Shown here: positions 7,636 through 14,225 of the stretch, piece after piece
Numbering within the stretch: position 1 is the first letter of the stretch
How the letters are laid out: the number at the start of each line of letters is the position of its first letter
Assembly: GCA_023228665.1 (NCBI GenBank)
Contig: JALOAR010000006.1
Location: 1 to 33,453 of the forward strand
Source: Candidatus Colwelliibacteriota bacterium
GTDB taxonomy: Bacteria > Patescibacteriota > Minisyncoccia > UBA6257 > Colwellbacteraceae
Direction of reading: 5' to 3'
Length of the DNA: 33,453 nt
Program-made: the position numbers and the translations under genes
Notes under the pieces: generated by a model
Seen by the model: only the letters and a program-made list of their open reading frames with translations
Told to the model about the DNA's origin: nothing
Database searches by the model: none

Positions 7636-7663
7636 AAAAGAGGTGTTGAAAGCCTCTTTTTTT
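7636..7663 (+). terminator. second hairpin with T run
   Basis: An 8-bp stem (aaaagagg 7636-7643 with cctctttt 7653-7660) has a 9-nt loop and is followed by further Ts to 7663. It lies just before the promoter of the candidate RNA, so it isolates that transcript. Confidence 0.65.
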
Positions 7664-7668
7664 CGCAT

Positions 7669-7697
7669 TTTACCCTATGAAGCAGGGGATATATAAT
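7669..7697 (+). promoter_or_regulatory. promoter of the candidate structured RNA
   Basis: TTTACC (7669-7674), exactly 17 nt, then a consensus TATAAT (7692-7697). The predicted start is near 7704, directly before the closing stem of the RNA. Confidence 0.65.
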
Positions 7698-7703
7698 TAA
7701 GTT

Positions 7704-7860
7704 ATCTCCTTCGTATATTAGATTCCGGATCGAATGAATTTTCGAGGAGAACCAAAAGCATCTTGGCCTGCGGGTTAATGATTGCGGTTCACCAATCTGG
7801 CTTTAGCCGGGGAAATCTGATTACGGAGGAGCTTCAAAAAGCGCCTTTTGGGCGTTTTTT
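7704..7860 (+). ncRNA. candidate structured small RNA, family not recognised
   Basis: An independent transcription unit of about 157 nt. The ends pair: 7706-7715 (ctccttcgta) with 7822-7831 (tacggaggag), 10 bp with one G-T. It is extended by 7717-7726 with 7811-7821 (attagattcc with ggaaatctgat, one bulge, one G-T). Inside are three hairpins: 7730-7745 (tcgaa/ttcga), 7749-7790 (gaacc/ggttc, gcatc/gattgc, ttggcc/ggttaa capped by a UGCG loop) and 7797-7810 (ctggc, loop ttta, gccgg). A terminator closes the unit. No match to the tmRNA, RNase P, SRP RNA or tRNA consensus features I can recall. 6S RNA is possible on size, but the branched core does not look like a 6S rod. The open frame running through it has no coding support. 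Confidence 0.6.
7836..7860 (+). terminator. intrinsic terminator of the candidate RNA
   Basis: A stem of 10 pairs (7836-7845 with 7851-7860, cgcc/ggcg core flanked by A/T pairs), with loop ttttg and six terminal Ts. Confidence 0.85.
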
Positions 7861-7908
7861 GAATTTATTTATTAGAAAACTCTATTGGATTAATCTCGGC
7901 ATTCATTG

Positions 7909-7980
7909 TCGGACCGCCGGGAATCGAACCCGGTTCTTACCCACCCCAAGGGCAAATACTGACCATTATACTACGGTCCG
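7909..7980 (-). tRNA. tRNA-Pro (anticodon GGG)
   Basis: The minus strand folds as a complete 72-nt cloverleaf: 7-bp acceptor CGGACCG/CGGTCCG, a weak 4-bp D stem GTAT/GTAT with two G-T pairs and loop AATGGTCA, anticodon stem TGCCC/GGGTA with loop TTGGGGT (anticodon GGG), a 4-nt variable loop, and T stem CCGGG/CCCGG with loop TTCGATT. C1-G72 with discriminator A73 are the bacterial proline identity elements. CCA is not encoded (the sequence continues caatg), so it must be added by CCA-adding enzyme. Proline codons CCC and CCU would be its targets. Confidence 0.93.
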
Positions 7981-8153
7981 CTTTGGTACGCCGTAGCTTC
8001 CTAAAAGCGTAGGCGACTTATACTCTCTATCTTTCCTAAATTACTATACTTAATAACAACTAACCAGCGCATTATAACTCCTTAGATAAAGCTATCGCAA
8101 TTACTATTTCCCTAAGTGAAACGAGATTGGAAAAACATGGTTACGCGTATTTA

Positions 8154-8226
8154 TGTCATTCCCTCGAAAGAGGGAATCAAGGTCTATATTTAATTCCTCT
8201 TGATCCCAGTTTTTACGGGGATGACA
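8154..8226. repeat. palindromic repeat element (REP/MITE-like)
   Basis: A 73-nt element with inverted ends: tgtcattccc at 8154-8163 and ggggatgaca at 8217-8226 (9 of 10 complementary). The left arm contains a perfect hairpin ttccctc-gaaa-gagggaa, and aatcaagg in the left arm is answered by cctcttgat in the right. Elements of the form tgtcattccc...ggggatgaca are widespread intergenic repeats in many bacterial genomes, including CPR. Only this copy is in the window. It has no coding capacity. Confidence 0.7.
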
Positions 8227-8317
8227 GAGAAAACGTGAAAATTAAAAATTTGTTTTCTACGATTTAAGTTTCCGACTTTATAATCCAGGTTTTTGAATTT
8301 TAGAATTTTTATACACT

Positions 8318-8340
8318 AAAAACCCCGTTTAAACGGGGTT
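8318..8340 (-). terminator. intrinsic terminator of rpmB (minus strand)
   Basis: A perfect palindrome aaccccgttt/aaacggggtt (8321-8340). On the minus strand it is followed by a run of five Ts (complement of 8318-8322), 37 nt downstream of the rpmB stop. Confidence 0.8.
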
Positions 8341-8376
8341 ATGGTTACGTAAATTTATCCTTTTTTAAAAAAAACT

Positions 8377-8574
8377 CTACTTCTTTTCCGAAAGGCCTTC
8401 TTTGTTTATAGTCTTTAAGCAATTAGTACAAGCAAGAACCTTCTTTCCGAGAAGTTTTGTTTTTTGAAGATTAGGATGCTTTCTTTTTTTAGGAGTAGGA
8501 TTGTAATTTCCGCGAAGCTTTTTTCTTCCTCCGCGCATTATCGATCCTTTTCCGCAAATTTCACACTGGCGCAT
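8377..8574 (-). CDS. rpmB: 50S ribosomal protein bL28
   Basis: A 65-residue basic protein with the bL28 pattern: MRQCEICGKG at the N terminus, a central KRKHPNLQK segment (conserved as RRWxPNLQ in the family) and LACTNCLKT. Two CxxC pairs (Cys4/Cys7 and Cys49/Cys52) form the zinc knuckle of the zinc-binding C+ form. It lies alone on the minus strand, between its own promoter (8584-8612) and terminator (8318-8340), rather than next to rpmG. Confidence 0.93.
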   Translation of the reverse strand: MRQCEICGKGSIMRGGRKKLRGNYNPTPKKRKHPNLQKTKLLGKKVLACTNCLKTINKEGLSEKK

Positions 8575-8583
8575 ATCCGCTGT

Positions 8584-8612
8584 ATATTATTAGATATAAG
8601 CAATAATGTAAA
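8584..8612 (-). promoter_or_regulatory. promoter of rpmB
   Basis: On the minus strand TTTACA (complement of 8607-8612), 17 nt, then TAATAT (complement of 8584-8589). The ATG begins 9 nt after the -10, giving a leader of only 2-3 nt. Confidence 0.6.
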
Positions 8613-8669
8613 GACCTGAATATTTCTGATTTTAGAGATTTTCGACTTTAAGATTTTAAATTATTTATC

Positions 8670-9296
8670 ATGGATCCAATAGCTTCAAAAATATTTATAT
8701 ACTGTGTAATTGTTCTCTCGGCGGTAGTTCACGAATATTCCCACGGCTTTATCGCTAACGAACTGGGGGATCCCACCGCTAAAAATGCCGGAAGGCTGAC
8801 TCTCAACCCTTTAGCTCACTTAGATCCCGTAGGCACCGTTTTGGTACCGCTTTTTCTTCTTTTTACCTCGGGAGCTTTTATCGGGTGGGCAAAGCCGGTT
8901 CCTTATAATCCCTGGAATATTAGGGATCCGAAAGGGGAATTGAAAATTGCCATAGCCGGCCCTATTTCTAATTTTGTGCTTGCTATCGGTATTAGCCTTA
9001 TTTTTTGGATATTAGGAATGCTTATTCCTGGCATATCAGAAGGAATTCTTCCATTATTAGTGGCCCAGATAATATATGTAAATATAGTTCTTGCCTTATT
9101 TAATCTTATTCCAATACCTCCTTTGGACGGGTCCAAAGTACTCGGCCATATTTTGCCTTCTAAATTCCAAAACGTACTGTCTTCTGCCGGGATTTTTGGC
9201 ATTTTAATCGCTCTCTTTATTGCTATGCTTATTATCCCTCCGGTTGCTTCTTTGGTATTTAATTTAATAACCGGTTTCGGCGCTGTTTTCGGCTAA
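8670..9296 (+). CDS. site-2 protease, M50 family (membrane metalloprotease)
   Basis: A 208-residue polytopic protein with the zinc site HEYSH at 21-25 in the first helix and the third ligand motif PLDGSKV (LDGS at 152-155) in a late helix. NPLAHLDPVGT (46-56) is the conserved loop of the short SREBP-type M50B subgroup, which has no PDZ domain. These enzymes cut membrane-embedded substrates; the target is unknown. A second, PDZ-containing M50 protease is encoded at 28347. It is a single gene between divergent rpmB and the rpsL promoter. Confidence 0.9.
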   Translation: MDPIASKIFIYCVIVLSAVVHEYSHGFIANELGDPTAKNAGRLTLNPLAHLDPVGTVLVPLFLLFTSGAFIGWAKPVPYNPWNIRDPKGELKIAIAGPISNFVLAIGISLIFWILGMLIPGISEGILPLLVAQIIYVNIVLALFNLIPIPPLDGSKVLGHILPSKFQNVLSSAGIFGILIALFIAMLIIPPVASLVFNLITGFGAVFG

Positions 9297-9387
9297 TTCA
9301 AATTTAAAAAATTATCAGCTTTTACGGATCTAAAGTTTTGAGTTGTGGTTTTAACATTTGAGTTCTAAGATTTGAGCTATTTCCCCA

Positions 9388-9417
9388 TTGACAGCAGTTT
9401 TTATTTATTGATATATT
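9388..9417 (+). promoter_or_regulatory. promoter of rpsL-rpsG-fusA, predicted leaderless
   Basis: Perfect -35 TTGACA (9388-9393), an 18-nt spacer and TATATT (9412-9417). The GTG start at 9425 follows by 7 nt, so the mRNA should begin at the start codon. Confidence 0.75.
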
Positions 9418-9424
9418 AACCAAC

Positions 9425-9844
9425 GTGCCTACGATGAATCAGCTCCTTAAGAAGGGGCGTAAAACTTCATCAAATAAATCTAAGTCCCCGGCAATGGGGC
9501 GTCATTTTAATGTGCTTAAAAATAAGCCTTTTAAATCAAATTCTCCCCACAAGAGAGGAGTTTGTTTAAAGGTTTTTACTACTACTCCGAAAAAACCAAA
9601 TTCGGCGCTCCGAAAAGTTGCGAGGGTTCGCCTTACGAATGGTATGGAAGTTACCGTCTATATCCCAGGAGAACAGCATAGTCTCCAAGAACACTCGGTT
9701 GTTCTTATAAGAGGAGGAAGAGTTAAAGACCTTCCAGGCGTCCGTTATCACGTTGTCCGCGGTGCTCTTGATTCTACCGGGGTTTCCGGTCGCAAACAGC
9801 AAAGAAGTAAATACGGCGCTAAAAAAGAAAAAAGCGCTAGCTAG
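9425..9844 (+). CDS. rpsL: 30S ribosomal protein uS12
   Basis: 139 residues starting at GTG (MPTMNQLLKKGR, matching the family start MPTINQL). Decoding-site segments are intact: TTPKKPNSALRKVARVRLTNG and GRVKDLPGVRYHVVRG, with the lysines whose mutation gives streptomycin resistance in other bacteria. The segment between the N terminus and KRGVC is about 14 residues longer than in E. coli (RKTSSNKSKSPAMGRHFNVL region). First gene of the str operon. Confidence 0.97.
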   Translation: MPTMNQLLKKGRKTSSNKSKSPAMGRHFNVLKNKPFKSNSPHKRGVCLKVFTTTPKKPNSALRKVARVRLTNGMEVTVYIPGEQHSLQEHSVVLIRGGRVKDLPGVRYHVVRGALDSTGVSGRKQQRSKYGAKKEKSAS

Positions 9845-9849
9845 TAAAT

Positions 9850-10314
9850 ATGAGACGAAAGAAGAATTACAAAAGAGAATACGAGCCTGATATAGCCCAT
9901 CAAAGCATTGCAATAAGCAGGTTTATTAACTATTTAATGTATGATGGGAAAAAATCAATAGCCCAAAAAAATCTCTATAATTGTTTTGATGTCATAAAAA
10001 AGAAAGGGCTTGAGCCTATGGAGATTTTTGAAAAGGCTCTTGATAATGTAAAGCCTTTAATGGAGGTTGTTTCTAAAAGAGTTGGCGGAGCTAATTACCA
10101 AGTTCCTCGCGAAGTCAGGCCTGAAAGGCAGTTTATGCTTGCTTCTAGGTGGATAATAGCTGCTGCAAGGTCTAAAAAAGGCAAGCCTATTGCTGAAAAG
10201 ATTGCTGAAGAACTTCTTGCTGCTGCGGAAAATGAAGGCGCAGCCGTCAAGAAGAAGCAGGATATTCACAGAATGGCAGAAGGAAATAGAGCTTTTGCTC
10301 ATTTTGCCAAATAG
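9850..10314 (+). CDS. rpsG: 30S ribosomal protein uS7
   Basis: 154 residues, normal length. Conserved features are the basic N terminus MRRKKNYKREYEPD, LMYDGKKSIAQKN, the NVKPLMEVVSKRVGGANYQVP beta-hairpin region and the C-terminal AEGNRAFAHFAK. It nucleates the 30S head and contacts E-site tRNA. It lies 5 nt after rpsL and has no Shine-Dalgarno sequence, so translation probably depends on coupling. Confidence 0.97.
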   Translation: MRRKKNYKREYEPDIAHQSIAISRFINYLMYDGKKSIAQKNLYNCFDVIKKKGLEPMEIFEKALDNVKPLMEVVSKRVGGANYQVPREVRPERQFMLASRWIIAAARSKKGKPIAEKIAEELLAAAENEGAAVKKKQDIHRMAEGNRAFAHFAK

Positions 10315-10395
10315 ATCATTAGATTTCGGATTTAAGTAATATAATCCGGATTTTAAATCTTTAATTTATTTTTTACAGTCCTAAATTTAAGAAAA

Positions 10396-12504
10396 ATGGA
10401 AAATAATAAGCTTTACCCAATAGAAAAAACGAGAAATATCGGTATTGTCGCCCATATAGATGCTGGTAAAACTACTACATCCGAACGTATTCTTTTTTAT
10501 ACGGGTGTTTCTCATAAGATAGGCGAGGTTCATGAAGGGTCTGCTGTTATGGATTGGATGGAGCAGGAACAGGAACGCGGCATTACTATCACTTCTGCAG
10601 CTACGACTTGTTTTTGGATCCCTACTTATAGAAAAGGCGATAAAAAATTTGAGCATAGGATAAATATTATAGATACTCCCGGACACATTGATTTTACCGT
10701 CGAAGTTAAGCGCTCGCTCCGTGTTTTAGACGGAGCTGTTGTTGTGTTTGATGGGGTTTCAGGCGTTGAGCCTCAATCAGAGACTAACTGGCACTATGCT
10801 GATGAATATAATGTTCCTAGGATTTGTTTTATAAACAAGCTTGATCGTATTGGAGCTTCTTTTGATAAGAGCCTTGATTCTATTAAAAAAAGACTGACTC
10901 AAAACGCTGTTGGCATACAAATGCCGATAGGTGCTGAAAGCGGTTTTGAAGGCATAATAGACCTTCTGGAAATGAAAGCTTATCGCTTTGAGGGGGAAAG
11001 GGGCGAAGTGGTTGTTGAAATGCCTATTCCCGAAGAGCTTAAAGACGAAGCTGGAAGGAAGAGGGGAGAGCTTATAGAAAAAATTGTTGAGAACGACGAA
11101 GCTCTTATGAGCGCCTACCTTGAAGAAAAGGAGATTCCTTACGAAGATCTTAAAAAAATACTGCGCAAATGCGTTTTAAATAACTCTATCATTCCTGTTA
11201 TGTGCGGAAGCGCTTACAAGAATAAAGGGGTACAGCTCCTTCTTGATGCTGTCGTTGACTATCTTCCTTCGCCTTTGGATATTCCTGCTGTCAAAGGCCA
11301 TAGCGCTAAAGATGAAAGCGAGCTGGAAAGGCATCCTGATGATGATGAGCCCTTTGCCGCTCTCGCTTTTAAAGTTGCGACAGATCCTTATGTCGGAACT
11401 CTTACTTTCTTCCGCGTTTATAGCGGAACGATTAAAAAGGGTACTTATATCTTAAATGCCACTAAAGACAACCAAGAGCGCGTCGGAAGAATACTTCGAA
11501 TGCATGCCAATACTCGCGAAGAAGTTGAAGAGCTTCATGCCGGGCAGATCGGCGCTTTAGTCGGCCTTAAAAATACTACTACTGGAGATACTTTGTGCGA
11601 CCCTGGCAATCCGATAATTTTAGAACGGATAACTTTCCCTGAACCGGTTATATCCCAGAGAATATCTCCTAATTCCAAAGCAGACCAGGAAAAAATGGGT
11701 ATTGCCTTGCACAGATTAGCGGAAGAAGACCCGACCTTTAAAGTTTCAAGCAACCAAGAAACTGGCGATACCATCATTGCCGGAATGGGAGAGCTTCACC
11801 TCGAAGTTCTTATAGATAGAATGAAGAGAGAATTTTCTGTCGAAGCCGAATCCGGCCGGCCGCAAGTCGCTTATAAAGAAACTATTACTGCCGGCACCGA
11901 AGCTGAAGGAAAATATGTTAAGCAATCCGGCGGTCGGGGTCAGTACGGACATGTTAGGCTTAAATTAGAGCCTCTTGAGAGAGGTGAAGGGTTTGAATTT
12001 ATTGATGCTATTAAAGGCGGCGTAGTTCCCAGGGAATATATTCCGGCCGTTGAAAAAGGCGTTAAAGAGTTTCTTAATAAAGGCGTTGTTGCCGGATATC
12101 CCGTCGTTGATGTTCGCGTAACGCTTTATGATGGTTCATACCATGATGTTGACTCTTCAGAAGCTGCTTTCAAGATAGCTGCTTCAATGGGTATGCAAGA
12201 AGGATGTAAAAATGCCAAGCCTGTTTTGCTTGAGCCTATTATGAAAGTTCAGACAATTGTCCCCGCAGAGTTTATGGGGGATATTACCGGAGACATTTCA
12301 TCTAAGAGAGGAAAAATAGAGTCTATTGAAGACCGCGGAAACTCCAAAGTCATCAACTCGACTGTCCCTCTTTCTGAAATGTTTGGATATACTACTAAGC
12401 TTCGTTCGATGACCCAGGGAAGAGGATCGTCAACAATGGAATTTGATCATTATGACGTTGCTCCCAAGAACGTTGAAGAAGCTATAGTGGCAGGACGAAA
12501 ATAA
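10396..12504 (+). CDS. fusA: elongation factor G
   Basis: 702 residues, full length. The GTPase domain has G1 AHIDAGKTT (19-27), switch 2 DTPGHIDF and the specificity motif NKLD. Domains II-V follow, including the domain IV segment GGRGQYGHVRL and the GGVVPREYIPAVEKG motif. It drives translocation with GTP hydrolysis and, with RRF (encoded at 27816), recycles ribosomes. An 81-nt gap separates it from rpsG. Confidence 0.98.
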   Translation: MENNKLYPIEKTRNIGIVAHIDAGKTTTSERILFYTGVSHKIGEVHEGSAVMDWMEQEQERGITITSAATTCFWIPTYRKGDKKFEHRINIIDTPGHIDFTVEVKRSLRVLDGAVVVFDGVSGVEPQSETNWHYADEYNVPRICFINKLDRIGASFDKSLDSIKKRLTQNAVGIQMPIGAESGFEGIIDLLEMKAYRFEGERGEVVVEMPIPEELKDEAGRKRGELIEKIVENDEALMSAYLEEKEIPYEDLKKILRKCVLNNSIIPVMCGSAYKNKGVQLLLDAVVDYLPSPLDIPAVKGHSAKDESELERHPDDDEPFAALAFKVATDPYVGTLTFFRVYSGTIKKGTYILNATKDNQERVGRILRMHANTREEVEELHAGQIGALVGLKNTTTGDTLCDPGNPIILERITFPEPVISQRISPNSKADQEKMGIALHRLAEEDPTFKVSSNQETGDTIIAGMGELHLEVLIDRMKREFSVEAESGRPQVAYKETITAGTEAEGKYVKQSGGRGQYGHVRLKLEPLERGEGFEFIDAIKGGVVPREYIPAVEKGVKEFLNKGVVAGYPVVDVRVTLYDGSYHDVDSSEAAFKIAASMGMQEGCKNAKPVLLEPIMKVQTIVPAEFMGDITGDISSKRGKIESIEDRGNSKVINSTVPLSEMFGYTTKLRSMTQGRGSSTMEFDHYDVAPKNVEEAIVAGRK

Positions 12505-12550
12505 GAGAAGTCAAAAAATAAATTAATCCACATTTATAAAGGAAAATTTC

Positions 12551-12579
12551 TTGACACTGCCTTAAGTCGTCGCTAAAAT
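12551..12579 (+). promoter_or_regulatory. strong promoter of tuf
   Basis: Consensus -35 TTGACA (12551-12556), a 17-nt spacer, then TAAAAT (12574-12579). The start codon is 42 nt downstream, so this is one of the few units here with a real 5' leader; that leader is A-rich and has no Shine-Dalgarno sequence. Confidence 0.8.
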
Positions 12580-12621
12580 TCAAAAGTCGTAAAATTTCAA
12601 ATTAACCAAAAAAAAGTTTAA

Positions 12622-13815
12622 ATGGCAGAGAAATTTGAACGTTCAAAGCCGCACGTCAATGTCGGTACTATTGGTCACGTTGACCATGGTAAAACTACCT
12701 TGACTGCTGCTATAACGCGTACCCTCTTCCTTAAGGGGCTCGCTAAGAAGGAAGAGAAAGTCGACCAGATCGACAATGCCCCTGAAGAGAAAGCCCGCGG
12801 TATTACTATCGCTTTGCATCACTCCGAATATGAATCGGAGAAGCGTCATTATGCGCATATTGATGCTCCTGGACACGCCGACTATATCAAGAACATGATT
12901 ACCGGTGCTGCCCAGATGGACGGCGCAGTACTCGTTGTTTCCGCCGCCGACGGTCCTATGCCTCAAACCAGAGAGCATATCCTTCTTGCTAAGAAAGTTG
13001 GTGTTCCCGCTATTATAGTTTTTCTTAATAAGACTGATATGGTTGATGATCCAGAGCTTATTGACCTCGTTGAAGCCGAAGTTAGAGAGCTTCTTTCCAA
13101 ATACGGTTATCCTGGCGATGAAGTTCCTATAATAAAGGGTTCTGCCCTTAAGGCACTCGATGCTACTACTACTGATGACGAAGCTGCAAAACCTATCGTA
13201 GAGCTTGTTGAAGCTATGGATAGTTATATTCCTGAACCGGAACGCGATACCGAAAAACCCTTCCTTATGCCTATCGAAGATATATTTACTATCGAAGGAC
13301 GCGGTACTGTTGTTACTGGTCGTATCGAGCGTGGAATTGTTAAGCTTAACGAAGAGGTTGAGATAATCGGCCTTAAGGATACTAAAAAGACCGTTGTTAC
13401 CGGAATTGAGATGTTTAATAAACAGCTTGAAGAAGGACAGGCCGGAGATAATACTGGTATTCTTTTAAGAGGTATCAAGAAAGAAGATATTGAGCGCGGA
13501 CAAGTTCTAGCCAAGCCGGGCTCTGTTACCCCTCATACCGAATTTGAATCGGAGATACTTCTTCTTAGCAAAGAAGAAGGCGGTCGTCACACTCCGATAT
13601 TCAGCGGATATAAGCCGCAGTTCTACATCCGTACAACTGATGTTACCGGTGAAGTTAAACTTCCTGAAGGCACTGAAATGGCTATGCCTGGCGATACTGT
13701 AACAGGTAGCGTCAAGCTTATTGCTCCGGTAGCTCTTGAGGAACAGCAGCACTTCGCTATTCGTGAAGGCGGAAGAACTGTTGGTACTGGAGTGGTAACC
13801 AAGATTAATAAGTAA
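12622..13815 (+). CDS. tuf: elongation factor Tu
   Basis: 397 residues. G1 is GHVDHGKTT (18-26), effector region RGITIALHHSEYES, G3 DAPGHADY and G4 NKTD, then beta-barrel domains 2 and 3. It delivers aminoacyl-tRNA to the A site. The effector segment reads ALHHSEYES where most bacteria have ATAHVEYET, a mild divergence. Codon choice is less AT-biased than in its neighbours, as expected for a very highly expressed gene. It has its own strong promoter. Confidence 0.98.
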   Translation: MAEKFERSKPHVNVGTIGHVDHGKTTLTAAITRTLFLKGLAKKEEKVDQIDNAPEEKARGITIALHHSEYESEKRHYAHIDAPGHADYIKNMITGAAQMDGAVLVVSAADGPMPQTREHILLAKKVGVPAIIVFLNKTDMVDDPELIDLVEAEVRELLSKYGYPGDEVPIIKGSALKALDATTTDDEAAKPIVELVEAMDSYIPEPERDTEKPFLMPIEDIFTIEGRGTVVTGRIERGIVKLNEEVEIIGLKDTKKTVVTGIEMFNKQLEEGQAGDNTGILLRGIKKEDIERGQVLAKPGSVTPHTEFESEILLLSKEEGGRHTPIFSGYKPQFYIRTTDVTGEVKLPEGTEMAMPGDTVTGSVKLIAPVALEEQQHFAIREGGRTVGTGVVTKINK

Positions 13816-13825
13816 TTTAGTTGCT

Positions 13826-14131
13826 TTGGACAAATTGAGGTTAAGGATAAAATCGTATGATCAGCGGCTTATAGATAATTCTTGCCGCCAGATAGTCGAA
13901 GTGTTGGAACGTTCCAGTGCTGATATTGTTGGACCGATTCCTCTGCCAACGGAGTTTAAAAAATATACTGTTAACCGTTCTTCTTTTGTACATAAGGATA
14001 GTCGGGAACAGTTCGAACTCCGGGTCCACAAAAGGATCATCGATATCCTTAACCCCAGCCAGCGCCTTATGGAGTCCCTTTCGGACCTTAACTTGCCGGC
14101 AGGGGTGGACATAGAGGTGAAAATGGTTTAA
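13826..14131 (+). CDS. rpsJ: 30S ribosomal protein uS10
   Basis: 101 residues. It matches uS10 throughout: LRIKSYDQRLIDNSCRQIVE, GPIPLPTEFKKYTVNRS, FVHKDSREQFELRVHKRIID and the C-terminal LPAGVDIEVKMV. The start at 13826 is TTG (context tagTTGctttggac); alternative in-frame starts would remove only a few residues. It lies 10 nt after tuf and is probably transcribed with it. A strong hairpin follows before rplC. Confidence 0.95.
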   Translation: MDKLRLRIKSYDQRLIDNSCRQIVEVLERSSADIVGPIPLPTEFKKYTVNRSSFVHKDSREQFELRVHKRIIDILNPSQRLMESLSDLNLPAGVDIEVKMV

Positions 14132-14168
14132 CATCCAAAGCGCTGATTGATAGAGAATAGCCGAGAAT

Positions 14169-14207
14169 CATAAAAAATAACCGAGGCTATCCCGGTTATT
14201 TTTTATG
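14169..14207 (+). terminator. terminator-like hairpin between rpsJ and rplC (possible attenuator)
   Basis: A perfect 15-bp inverted repeat (14169-14183 with 14193-14207) with a 9-nt loop. Its 3' arm contains six Ts (14199-14204). Such a structure would end most transcripts from tuf-rpsJ. The upstream segment atagcc (14157-14162) can pair with ggctat (14185-14190) in the loop, giving a competing fold. The ATG at 14205 lies in the stem, which argues for the later start 14226 for rplC. Confidence 0.7.
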
Positions 14208-14225
14208 ACGATCTCAAAGAGCAAA

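Larger units (their letters stand above)
7577..8376. other. gene-poor region between the 109-residue gene and rpmB
   Basis: This 800-base stretch has no convincing protein gene. It holds two hairpins at the end of the upstream gene, a promoter and a candidate structured RNA (7669-7860), tRNA-Pro on the minus strand, a palindromic repeat (8154-8226) and the rpmB terminator. I see nothing specific in 7981-8153 or 8227-8317. Confidence 0.7.

Noticed and set aside
7704..7835. Assignment of the structured RNA as SRP RNA, tmRNA or RNase P RNA
   Set aside because: No SRP helix-8 GGAA/AGCA motif, no tRNA-like end or tag reading frame, and too short for RNase P with none of its conserved core words.
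7763..7996. Open frame of 77 codons on the plus strand
   Set aside because: It runs through the candidate RNA, its terminator and the antisense of tRNA-Pro, has no ribosome binding site and no recognisable protein pattern.
8703..9202. Open frames on the minus strand inside the site-2 protease, rseP and ribosomal protein genes
   Set aside because: They mirror the codon structure of the plus-strand genes, have no own signals and encode no recognisable products.
10322..10359. Hairpin between rpsG and fusA (cggatt/aatccg extended by gattt/aaatc)
   Set aside because: The stem is AT-rich and interrupted and lacks a proper T run; it could form by chance in this composition.
14157..14207. H-type pseudoknot made of both helices at the rpsJ-rplC hairpin
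   Set aside because: The connecting loops (6 and 2 nt) are too short to span a 15-bp and a 6-bp stem at once; the helices more likely compete.
14205..14225. ATG 14205 as the rplC start
   Set aside because: It lies within the 3' arm of the strong hairpin and adds residues without counterpart in uL3; 14226 fits the family better.
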